From: UBA1756 sp045132235 | Lineage (GTDB): Bacteria; Bacteroidota; Bacteroidia; Bacteroidales; WCHB1-69 | NCBI GenBank assembly: GCA_045132235.1 | Contig: JBGURX010000013.1 | Span: 1 to 11,447, forward strand | DNA: 11,447 nt | Reading direction: 5' to 3' | In this document: one piece after another, positions 4,698 through 11,447 of the stretch | Layout of the letters: each line of letters starts with the position of its first letter | Numbering within the stretch: position 1 is the stretch's first letter | Translations under genes and position numbers: made by a program | The notes under the pieces: model-generated | Database searches by the model: none | The model's input: the letters and a program-made list of their open reading frames with translations, nothing else | What the model was told of the DNA's origin: nothing

Positions 4698-7316
4698 ATG
4701 TCAAGTCGTATTGTTCGTATTTTCACGGCGTTTGTGGCTACAATGCTGACGGTGATGATGACGAATTTATCTGTGGCACAGAACGCTTCCACGCAGGGCA
4801 CTGATTTTTGGTTTGCTTTCATCAACAACAATAACACGGATCCCACGCAGACCTGCTTGATTTTGTCGGCGGAGCGGGCGTGTAGCGTCATTGTGCAAAA
4901 TCCTAATACGGGGTGGCAGACCAGTGCGTCAATACCGGCTGGTGGCCGTGTGGACGTGACCATTCCGTTGGCACAGGGCTATTACTCCTCTTCTACGGAT
5001 GGAGTAGCTTACAATCTGGGCTGTCATTTGGTGGCTTCCGACACCATTTCGGCCTATTCGATGAATTACCGAAACGCCTCTTTTGATGGCGGGCACCTGT
5101 TGCCGACCAGCACGTTGGGGGATGAGTACATGGTTGAGACCATTCCTCCGGGGCTGAACGGCAGTACGGTGATGTTGTTGGCCACAGAAAACAATACCGT
5201 TATTGAGGTGACACCCTCGTCGGCCACTACCAACGGATGGAGTGCAGGCAGCACGCAGTTGGTAACGCTGAATGCCGGTCAGGTGTACCAGTTCACCACA
5301 TCGGCTGTCAATGGCAGTTTTTCGGGCACCCGCATCCGCACACAGGACTGTAAGAAGATTGCGGTGTTTGCGGGTGGCAAGTGTGCACAGGCTCCGGCTG
5401 GCTGCACCTACTGCGACCATATCTACGAACCGATGATTCCCATCATTTACTGGGGAAATCACTTTGCTATTACCACCTCCCAGACGCGTACTAAGGATGT
5501 GGTGAGAGTTACTGCACTGAATGCCGGCACAGCTGTTACCAAGAACGGCACCGTGGTGGCCAACCTCAATGCCGGTGGAACATACAATTTTGAGATTACC
5601 TCCAGCGAGGGTTCCTGCTACATCGAGACTTCTGGTCCGGCAGTTTGTTATCTGTATGTCACTGGACAGAGCTGCGGTGGCGGTTCGGGCGACCCTTCCA
5701 TGGTATATATCGCTCCTATCGAGCAGAATATTAAGAAAATAACATTCGGAACGTACGAGTATTCGGGCTATAGTACCAACCACTATGTGAATGTGGTCAC
5801 CCGTACCGACAATGTCGCCTCTGTACGTTTGGATGGAAACAATGTGAGCGGACAGTTTACCACGCTGACGGGCAATCCGCAGTATTCGTTCGCCCGTATC
5901 TCCATCTCCCATGCCACGCATACCCTGCAATGCGACAGCGGTCTGGTGGCGCATGTGTATGGATTATACGATGTGACTTCATACGCCTATTCAGTGGGAT
6001 CCAGTGCGGTCAACCTCAGCTCCAGCATGTATGTCAACCATGTCAATACGGCCGATCTTCCTGAAAACTGCACCTATTGTGCCAACCGCAATATTGAGTT
6101 CGAGGTTCAGTTGAACTACCCCTACAACAGCATTACATGGTATTTCGGGGATGGCGCCACCAGCAACACCAATCCGACCATGCACTCGTATGAAAGCGAT
6201 GGCACCTTTTCCGTGATGGCTATTGTAGAGCGTGTGGGACAGGATAACTGCTTCGGCGACATTTATGACACATTGCGCACGATAGTGGTCATCCCGCCGC
6301 CGGATCCGATACCGGTGTATGAGGCGTTGTGCGCTGGCGGTACGTACGATTTCTTCGGACGTATTTTGAGCGAGCCGGGAGTGTACCTTGACACTATTGA
6401 GAGCGGCGGTGAGTGTGACTCCATCATCGAGTTGCACCTCTCCATCGTACCCACCGACCCGATACCGATTTATGCAAGTATTTGTCCGGGTGAAACATAT
6501 TGGTTCAATGGGCACAGCTACAATCAGGTGGGAACCTACCGTGATACGGTGGCCACTGCTGCCGGCTGCGACAGCATCGTGGAATTGCATCTGAACTTTG
6601 CCACGGTTCCGAATGTGAACTTGGGCAGCGACAAGGTGCTTTGCAGTGCCGACGAATTTCCAGTCCGGTTAGGTCCATCCGTGACCAACGGGGCGAATGC
6701 CACCTATTTGTGGAGTACCGGCGAGACCACTCACTCTATAGACGCACAGCAGGCAGGCACCTATTCGGTGACGGTGACCAACGAAGCCGGCTGCTACGGA
6801 TCCGATGATGTTAATATCCGTGTACAGGCTGCATTGACCCTTGACATTGAGCAGACCGAGGATTTCTGCGACAAGGGAGTCACCACGCTGATTGCCCACA
6901 CCAACGCCCCGCACCTGCAGTGGAGCACGGGCGAGAGCGCATCGGAGATTCTGATTCACGGCTATGGCCGCTACTACGTGCGTGCCTACGACGGTCCCTG
7001 CGAAGTGTCGGCCAACATCGACATTCCGCGCTGCCCGTTCAACCTTTACTTCCCCAACTGTATCACCGCGACCTTCGACGACGGCGTGAACGACTTCTTC
7101 TTCATGTCGGATCCGAGTCTGGTAAGCGAGTTCGAAATCTGGATTTACGACCGCTGGGGTATGTTGGTTTACCACTCCACCGATCCTCACTTCCAGTGGG
7201 ATGGAACGGTGAATGGGAAAATTGCGACCAACAACGAGTTCTCATGGCGAGCTTTCGCCAAGCCCAAGACCGAGGATAAAAAGTACGAATTTCATGGAAG
7301 TCTTCTGGTTTTGTAA
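4698..7316 (+). CDS. secreted IgGFc-binding-like protein with PKD/Ig-like modules and T9SS type B C-terminus
   Basis: The 872-residue protein carries a Sec signal peptide (1-27, cleavage likely SVA|QNA). Residues about 30-420 resemble the IgGFc-binding-type domain (Pfam PF17517) of Bacteroidota, opening with GTDFWFAFINNN (34-45). A PKD-like domain follows (about 445-535, core WYFGDGATSNTNP). Next are two repeat modules (about 539-634), each with a DPIPxY lead, a Cys-x-Gly/Pro-Gly turn and a closing CDSI(I/V)ELHL, then Ig-like segments (about 635-775) containing YLWSTGE and LQWSTGE. The end (about 780-872) fits the gliding-motility-associated type B sorting domain: FPNCITATFDDGVNDFF, EFEIWIYDRWGMLVYHST, WDGTVNG. 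The inferred route is Sec export, then T9SS passage to the surface or medium, perhaps as an adhesin or matrix protein. Paired CTYC motifs occur at 236-239 and 458-461. Ligand unknown; binding of IgG is not implied. It has its own promoter and terminator. Confidence 0.88.
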   Translation: MSSRIVRIFTAFVATMLTVMMTNLSVAQNASTQGTDFWFAFINNNNTDPTQTCLILSAERACSVIVQNPNTGWQTSASIPAGGRVDVTIPLAQGYYSSSTDGVAYNLGCHLVASDTISAYSMNYRNASFDGGHLLPTSTLGDEYMVETIPPGLNGSTVMLLATENNTVIEVTPSSATTNGWSAGSTQLVTLNAGQVYQFTTSAVNGSFSGTRIRTQDCKKIAVFAGGKCAQAPAGCTYCDHIYEPMIPIIYWGNHFAITTSQTRTKDVVRVTALNAGTAVTKNGTVVANLNAGGTYNFEITSSEGSCYIETSGPAVCYLYVTGQSCGGGSGDPSMVYIAPIEQNIKKITFGTYEYSGYSTNHYVNVVTRTDNVASVRLDGNNVSGQFTTLTGNPQYSFARISISHATHTLQCDSGLVAHVYGLYDVTSYAYSVGSSAVNLSSSMYVNHVNTADLPENCTYCANRNIEFEVQLNYPYNSITWYFGDGATSNTNPTMHSYESDGTFSVMAIVERVGQDNCFGDIYDTLRTIVVIPPPDPIPVYEALCAGGTYDFFGRILSEPGVYLDTIESGGECDSIIELHLSIVPTDPIPIYASICPGETYWFNGHSYNQVGTYRDTVATAAGCDSIVELHLNFATVPNVNLGSDKVLCSADEFPVRLGPSVTNGANATYLWSTGETTHSIDAQQAGTYSVTVTNEAGCYGSDDVNIRVQAALTLDIEQTEDFCDKGVTTLIAHTNAPHLQWSTGESASEILIHGYGRYYVRAYDGPCEVSANIDIPRCPFNLYFPNCITATFDDGVNDFFFMSDPSLVSEFEIWIYDRWGMLVYHSTDPHFQWDGTVNGKIATNNEFSWRAFAKPKTEDKKYEFHGSLLVL

Positions 7317-7321
7317 AAGAT

Positions 7322-7346
7322 AAAGACGCTGAAAAGCGTCTTTTTT
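7322..7346 (+). terminator. Rho-independent terminator after the T9SS-secreted protein gene
   Basis: AAAGACGCT (7322-7330), a GAAA tetraloop and AGCGTCTTT (7335-7343) form a perfect 9-bp stem with a T run directly after it. It starts 6 bases after the stop codon and separates this gene from the outer-membrane protein gene. Confidence 0.93.
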
Positions 7347-7391
7347 AATATTTGTTGATATATATATATTGTTAGTTGCATTAATTGATTT

Positions 7392-7421
7392 ATTCATTGA
7401 AATTCATTATTAATCATTAAA
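7392..7421. repeat. three 10-bp phased ATTCATT-like units upstream of the outer-membrane protein gene
   Basis: ATTCATTGAA, ATTCATTATT and AATCATTAAA follow each other at an exact 10-base spacing, so CATT recurs at 7395, 7405 and 7415, on one face of the helix. The stretch ends 10 bases before the start codon. A run of alternating T and A (about 7358-7369) lies further upstream. I see no convincing TAnnTTTG promoter in this 85-base leader region. Confidence 0.6.
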
Positions 7422-7431
7422 ATATTGTATT

Positions 7432-8001
7432 ATGAAAAAGAAAGTTTTATTAGCAGTTTTCAGTGTGCTGTTCTGCGTGTCTGCCGCTTTTGCACAGGCT
7501 CCCTACAAACACAGTATCGGTGTCACTGTTGGCTCTATGCAGGCCTTCTCCTACAAGACCTTCGTGACCGACCATTTCGCCATCCAGGTGGATTTGGGCA
7601 CCAAAATCACCCATACCGATGGTGAAAACGCCAGAGGCATCAGTATTTGGGATCTGGAATTGAATCCGAATTTTATGTATGAAGGGAATTTTGTCTCCGG
7701 TCTGTATGGCTTTGCCGGTGGCGGTGTGAGTCTGGGCTATTCATGGACGGCTTGGGCTTGGGATCCACGTGTCAGTCATGCTCATTATACTTATTGGTAT
7801 TATAATGAACATTATTGGGATGTGGGTAAATTCGGCATCAATGCCATTTTGGGATTGGAGTATAAGCTGAACATCCCACTTACACTTCAGCTGGATTTCC
7901 GTCCCGGTTATGGTATGCTTTTTGGTGAAAAGTTTTGGGGAGATAATGTGTGGAACTACTTCGATTGGAGCCTGAATGCAGGTATCCGCTATGCTTTCTA
8001 A
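7432..8001 (+). CDS. small outer-membrane beta-barrel protein
   Basis: The 189-residue protein has a Sec signal peptide MKKKVLLAVFSVLFCVSAAFA, cleaved before Gln22. The mature part alternates polar and hydrophobic residues in strand-like stretches such as HFAIQVDLGTKI, NFVSGLYGFAGGGVSLGY and PLTLQLDFRPGY. It ends SLNAGIRYAF, with a C-terminal Phe as expected for Bam-inserted barrels. The size suggests about eight strands. A loop at about 105-129 is unusually rich in Trp, Tyr and His (SWTAWAW, then SHAHYTYWYYNEHYW). I recognise the outer-membrane protein type, not a specific family. It is too short for the PorP/SprF partners of T9SS proteins. Terminators on both sides suggest a single-gene transcript. 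Function unknown. Confidence 0.8.
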   Translation: MKKKVLLAVFSVLFCVSAAFAQAPYKHSIGVTVGSMQAFSYKTFVTDHFAIQVDLGTKITHTDGENARGISIWDLELNPNFMYEGNFVSGLYGFAGGGVSLGYSWTAWAWDPRVSHAHYTYWYYNEHYWDVGKFGINAILGLEYKLNIPLTLQLDFRPGYGMLFGEKFWGDNVWNYFDWSLNAGIRYAF

Positions 8002-8023
8002 GCGGTTCCCTCTTTTCAGTTTT

Positions 8024-8058
8024 AACGTGAAGTGTGTCATGCGCTTCACGTTTTTTTT
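8024..8058 (+). terminator. Rho-independent terminator after the outer-membrane protein gene
   Basis: AACGTGAAG (8024-8032) pairs with CTTCACGTT (8044-8052) around an 11-base loop, followed by further Ts up to 8058. The stem of 9 bp is perfect. It lies 22 bases after the stop codon and just ahead of the mutL promoter. Confidence 0.92.
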
Positions 8059-8093
8059 GTTTTAAGATGATGGATAATTCCGTTTTTTAATAG

Positions 8094-8101
8094 TATCTTT
8101 G
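8094..8101 (+). promoter_or_regulatory. Bacteroidota -7 box for mutL
   Basis: TATCTTTG followed by CAC fits TAnnTTTG exactly and lies 17 bases before the ATG at 8119. No clear TTTG element lies 19-21 bases upstream. The expected transcription start near 8108 leaves a very short leader before the first ATG and about 20 bases before the second in-frame ATG (8128). Confidence 0.6.
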
Positions 8102-8118
8102 CACTCTGATTTTCAAAA

Positions 8119-9969
8119 ATGGAAGCGATGGAAGATATTATTCGATTGTTGCCGGAAGCGGTGGCCAACCAGATTGCTGCCGGTGAGGTGGTGCAGCGCC
8201 CCGGTTCGGCGGTGAAGGAGCTGTTGGAGAATGCCGTGGATGCGGGTGGCAAAAACATCCAGCTGTTTGTGAAGGATGCCGGCCGCACGCTGATACAGGT
8301 GATTGACGACGGCAAAGGGATGAGTTTCAACGATGCACGACTCTGTTTCGAGCGGCATGCCACCTCCAAAATTCGCAGTGCCGACGATTTGTTTTCCATT
8401 CATACTAAAGGATTTAGAGGTGAGGCTTTGGCTTCCATCGCGGCCATCGCCCATGTGGAATTGAAGACCAAACGAGCCGACGACGAGACCGGCACCCTCG
8501 TGCTGATTGAGGGCGGCGAGGTGAAGGAGCAGAGTCCGACCACTACGGCCAACGGCACCAGCATTTCGGTGCGCAACCTCTTCTTCAACGTGCCTGCCCG
8601 CCGCAATTTCCTCAAATCCGACAATGCGGAATTTGGCTGCATCGAGGAGGAGTTCATCCGCGTGGCTCTCATCCATCCCGATATCGCCTTTACCCTTTAC
8701 CATAACGGAAAACTGACCTACCAGCTCAAAGAGGGGAACTTCAAACAGCGTATCAGCGGTATCTTTGGCAGCCATTTCAACGACCGCATTTTCCCCATCG
8801 AACAGGAGACCAATTACATCAAGATTACAGGTTTCTTGGGCAAGCCGGAGTGTGCCAAGAAGAAACGGGCGGAACAGTATATGTTTATCAATCATAGATT
8901 TATAAAAAACAGCTCGTTGCATTTCGCGGTGGAGTCGGCCTACGAGCAGGTGCTGCCCGACGGCACGCATCCGCTCTACTTCCTCTCCATCGAGTTGGAT
9001 CCGTCCACGGTGGATATTAACGTAAGCCCCACCAAGGTCGATATCAAGCTGCAGGACGACCGCGTGGTGTATGGATTCTTGTTTGCGGCGGTAAAAAAAG
9101 CGATTGGCGAGTTCTCGCTGATTCCGCAGTTGGATTTCGACTACAATACCGAACTGGATCTGAACAACGTGCCGCAGAGCGGACCGATTCGTGTGCCAGT
9201 GATTTCGCACAATCCGGACTACAATCCCTTCAACAGCTTCTCCAACTCTCGTCCATCGCATTCACAATCTGGCAAATCCTATAACACTACTGCCAATCCC
9301 GACTGGGACAGTTTCCTTCAGGGTATCAAAGACACTGAGGTAGTGGCCGCACCGGCGGAGGAGCAGCAGGAGATTTCTTTCGACGCCGGCGGGCAGGATG
9401 CACCTGTGGAGGCGACCTCTTTTATTATTGTACAAAAACGCTATTTATTTGTGAGTCTGCAAGATAAAATGTATGTCATTGATATCACGCGGGCCAATGA
9501 GCGCATCATTTACGAAAACTATCTGCAGGCGCTCAAGGACCAGCCCGTCACCGTGCAGCAGTCGCTGTTCCCGGAAACGGTCGTGTTGAGCGGCGCGCGG
9601 GCGGAACTGCTCACGGAAATCCGTGGCGACCTGCTGAAGCTGGGCTACGACATCGAGCCGATGGGCGGCGGCAACTTCGCCGTCAACGGCACCCCGCACG
9701 ATGAAGAGGAGGGCGATGTGCAGACGTTGGTGGAAAGCCTGCTGGACGAGTATCAGTCGCACCTCATCTCACACCGGGCAGAGCGTGACAAAAACCTCGC
9801 CCTCAGCCTTGCACACCAAAAGAAGGCGGTGATGAAACCATTAACTAATTTGCAGGAAGTCAATCATTTTCTTCAACAGCTATTTGCTTGTCTGCTTCCT
9901 TCTATCACACCATCAGGCAAGAAAATCTTCGAGGTGGTGGATGTGGAGAAGACTTTCTTCGCGCACTGA
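8119..9969 (+). CDS. mutL: DNA mismatch repair protein MutL
   Basis: MutL couples MutS mismatch recognition to strand removal. The 616 residues show a complete GHKL ATPase head: Glu34 and Asn38 in KELLENAVDAG, DDGKGM (63-68), GFRGEAL (98-104) and NGTSISVRNLFFNVPARRNFL. The transducer domain ends with NVSPTK (301-306), where Ser replaces the more usual His of NVHPxK and the lysine is kept. A polar linker (about 340-425) leads to the dimerisation domain. There the endonuclease motif DQHAxxExxxxE is altered to DITRANERIIYE (455-466), ACR lacks its Cys (LAHQKKAV), and CPHGRP reads LPSITPSGKK (593-602). Nicking activity is doubtful. The start could be the ATG at 8119 or at 8128; the second fits the usual family N-terminus and promoter spacing better. 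It is probably a single-gene unit. Confidence 0.95.
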   Translation: MEAMEDIIRLLPEAVANQIAAGEVVQRPGSAVKELLENAVDAGGKNIQLFVKDAGRTLIQVIDDGKGMSFNDARLCFERHATSKIRSADDLFSIHTKGFRGEALASIAAIAHVELKTKRADDETGTLVLIEGGEVKEQSPTTTANGTSISVRNLFFNVPARRNFLKSDNAEFGCIEEEFIRVALIHPDIAFTLYHNGKLTYQLKEGNFKQRISGIFGSHFNDRIFPIEQETNYIKITGFLGKPECAKKKRAEQYMFINHRFIKNSSLHFAVESAYEQVLPDGTHPLYFLSIELDPSTVDINVSPTKVDIKLQDDRVVYGFLFAAVKKAIGEFSLIPQLDFDYNTELDLNNVPQSGPIRVPVISHNPDYNPFNSFSNSRPSHSQSGKSYNTTANPDWDSFLQGIKDTEVVAAPAEEQQEISFDAGGQDAPVEATSFIIVQKRYLFVSLQDKMYVIDITRANERIIYENYLQALKDQPVTVQQSLFPETVVLSGARAELLTEIRGDLLKLGYDIEPMGGGNFAVNGTPHDEEEGDVQTLVESLLDEYQSHLISHRAERDKNLALSLAHQKKAVMKPLTNLQEVNHFLQQLFACLLPSITPSGKKIFEVVDVEKTFFAH

Positions 9970-10025
9970 CAAAGTATTAGTTTAGGGTTTCCAAGAGTAA
10001 AAGTCTTTCTTTACAAAGCCAATAA

Positions 10026-10065
10026 AAAAGTAGAAAGCAGGAGTCTTATCCCACTTTCTACTTTT
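10026..10065. terminator. bidirectional terminator hairpin between mutL and gcvP
   Basis: AAAAGTAGAAAG (10026-10037) and CTTTCTACTTTT (10054-10065) form a perfect 12-bp stem with a 16-base loop. Read on the minus strand the stem runs into TTTTTT, a good intrinsic terminator for gcvP. On the plus strand the stem ends in TTTT and serves mutL less strongly. It sits in the 144-base gap between the convergent genes. Confidence 0.85.
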
Positions 10066-10085
10066 ATTTAAAACTTCAAACCTTT

Positions 10086-10113
10086 CAGTTCTCAGTTTTC
10101 AATTTTCAGTTTG
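10086..10113 (-). repeat. 7-bp tandem repeat directly after the gcvP stop
   Basis: On the minus strand, right after the TAG of gcvP, come four contiguous heptamers: CAAACTG, AAAATTG, AAAACTG, AGAACTG. They abut the stop codon with no gap. The unit AAAATTG differs by one base from ACAATTG of the array after miaA, and both run in the same direction relative to their gene. Confidence 0.88.
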
Positions 10114-11447
10114 CTATTTTTCCAGCACGCAGACCAGATTTCTGTCGCCGAAGGCGTCGTCGATCTTGCTGACCGTCGGCCAGTACTTGTCGGCAACGGG
10201 CATCGGGAAGGCAGCCTGCTGGCGGGTGTACGGGCGATTCCACGTGTCGGCGCAAACCACACCCATCGTGTGCGGGGCGCGCTTGATGACGTTGTCGGTG
10301 CGGTCGGCCTTGCCCTCTTCAATGTCGCGGATCTCCTGACGGATGGAGAGCATGGCGTCGCAGAAGCGGTCGAGCTCGCTCAGCGGCTCGCTTTCGGTGG
10401 GTTCCACCATCAGCGTGCCGTGCACCGGGAAGGCCACCGTCGGTGCGTGGAAACCGTAGTCCATCAAACGCTTGGCGATGTCGCCCACCTGCACGCCGCA
10501 GCTCTTCTCGAACTCGTTGCAGTCGAGAATCATCTCGTGGGCGCACATGCCGTTCTTGCCGGTGTACAAAATCTTATAGTCGTTCTGCAAACGGGCGCGG
10601 ATGTAGTTGGCGTTCAGGATAGCCCATTCGGTGACGTGCTTCAAGCCCTCGCCGCCAAGCATCTTGAGGTAGCCGTAGGTGATGGGCAACAGGTAGGCGC
10701 TGCCGTAAGGCGAGGAAGCCACCTGGCTGCCGTTCTTGCCGCCGACGGTTGCCAAAGCGTGCTTCGGCAGGAAGTCCACAAGGTGTTCGGCCACGCAGAT
10801 GGTGCCCACACCGGGACCGCCACCGCCGTGAGGCATGGCAAAGGTCTTGTGGAGGTTGAGGTGGCACACGTCGGCACCCATCGTGCCGGGGGAGGTGAGA
10901 CCCACCTGGGCATTCATGTTGGCGCCGTCCATATACACCTGGCCGCCGTTCTCGTGCACAATCTTGATGATGTCGAGCACCGCCTCCTCGAACACGCCGT
11001 GCGTGGAGGGGTAGGTGATCATGAGGCAGGCGAGGTTGTCGCGGTTGGCCTCGGCCTTCTCACGCAGGTCGTTCACGTCGATTTCACCGTCCTCGGTCGA
11101 TTTCACCACGCAGACTTGGAAGCCGGCCTTGGCGGAAGAGGCGGGGTTGGTGCCGTGAGCGGAAGCGGGGATGAGGCAGATGTTGCGGTGACCCTGACCG
11201 ATGTGGTGCAGATAATTGCGGATGACGGTCAAGCCTGCATACTCACCGGCAGCACCGGAGTTGGGCTGGAACGACATGGCCTTGAAACCGGTGATGGTGC
11301 AGAGCCAGTGGCTCATCTCGTCGATCATCTCCATGTAACCCTGTACCTGATCGGCGGGAGCGTACGGATGGATGTTGCAGATGGCAGCCCAGCTCAGCGG
11401 CAGCATCTCGGCGGCGGCGTTGAGCTTCATGGTGCAGCTTCCCAGCG
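10114..11447 (-). CDS. gcvP: glycine dehydrogenase (decarboxylating) GcvP, C-terminal part
   Basis: This is the P protein of the glycine cleavage system: it decarboxylates glycine with pyridoxal phosphate and passes the aminomethyl group to the lipoyl arm of GcvH. The frame is open to the window edge, and codons before the internal ATG at 11430 read LGSCT, completing the family motif LGSCTMKLNAAAEML. The 5' end is therefore outside. About 443 residues are present. Motifs include QPNSGAAGEYAGL, ASAHGTNPAS, ITYPSTHGVFE, DGANMNAQVG and LNLHKTFAMPHGGGGPGVG. The Lys in this last motif (codon 10846-10848) is the expected PLP-binding lysine. The motif wording suggests a single-chain GcvP of about 950 residues rather than a split GcvPB, but the missing half prevents proof. 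It converges on mutL. Confidence 0.96.
   Translation of the reverse strand, partial: LGSCTMKLNAAAEMLPLSWAAICNIHPYAPADQVQGYMEMIDEMSHWLCTITGFKAMSFQPNSGAAGEYAGLTVIRNYLHHIGQGHRNICLIPASAHGTNPASSAKAGFQVCVVKSTEDGEIDVNDLREKAEANRDNLACLMITYPSTHGVFEEAVLDIIKIVHENGGQVYMDGANMNAQVGLTSPGTMGADVCHLNLHKTFAMPHGGGGPGVGTICVAEHLVDFLPKHALATVGGKNGSQVASSPYGSAYLLPITYGYLKMLGGEGLKHVTEWAILNANYIRARLQNDYKILYTGKNGMCAHEMILDCNEFEKSCGVQVGDIAKRLMDYGFHAPTVAFPVHGTLMVEPTESEPLSELDRFCDAMLSIRQEIRDIEEGKADRTDNVIKRAPHTMGVVCADTWNRPYTRQQAAFPMPVADKYWPTVSKIDDAFGDRNLVCVLEK

Noticed and set aside
4929..5954. 341-residue minus-strand open frame inside the secreted protein gene
   Set aside because: It is a shadow of the plus-strand gene, with no signal, motif or leader of its own.
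8113..9261. 382-residue minus-strand open frame inside mutL
   Set aside because: It is antisense to the conserved MutL ATPase domain. Its composition (rich in Val, Gly, His) is what the complement of a G/C-rich gene gives, and no promoter or leader is present.

Overview
The window looks like chromosomal DNA of a Bacteroidota bacterium, most likely order Bacteroidales. Three signs point there: a secreted protein with a type B sorting domain of the type IX secretion system (T9SS), promoters of the Bacteroidota form TAnnTTTG instead of -35/-10 boxes, and A/T-rich leaders with little Shine-Dalgarno sequence. The genus cannot be fixed from the sequence. The content is mostly housekeeping genes plus a few lineage-specific envelope genes. 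I see no CRISPR array, insertion sequence, phage module, rRNA or tRNA. No gap between genes exceeds about 145 bases.

Layout. Positions 1-978 hold the 3' end of a DUF748 (AsmA-like) gene on the + strand. Its stop codon lies at the edge of a 42-bp tandem repeat that fills the gap to a convergent, uncharacterised lipoprotein gene (1100-1627, -). That gene is divided by back-to-back promoters from a + strand cluster: yebC (1730-2440), a pRiA4b ORF-3-like acidic protein (2486-3079), miaA (3060-3935, GTG start overlapping the previous gene) and a Maf nucleotide pyrophosphatase (4006-4599). YebC and MiaA both act on translation, and Maf is a nucleotide housecleaning enzyme. A separate promoter drives an 872-residue secreted protein with an IgGFc-binding-like N-terminus, PKD/Ig-like modules and a T9SS type B C-terminus (4698-7316), closed by a clear terminator. 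Next come a small outer-membrane beta-barrel protein (7432-8001), a second terminator, and mutL (8119-9969) with its own promoter. A bidirectional hairpin separates mutL from the 3' half of gcvP (glycine decarboxylase), which runs off the right edge on the - strand.

Most unusual points. Short tandem repeats start at or beside the stop codons of three genes: a 42-bp unit after the DUF748 gene and 7-bp units after miaA and gcvP. The two 7-bp arrays have the same orientation relative to their genes. The MutL C-terminal domain has lost most recognisable endonuclease residues. The lipoprotein and yebC promoters overlap back-to-back. The secreted protein's promoter -7 box lies inside a perfect 12-bp inverted repeat. 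No clearly new multi-gene system is visible; the best candidates for new biology are the stop-codon-linked repeats and the secreted protein.
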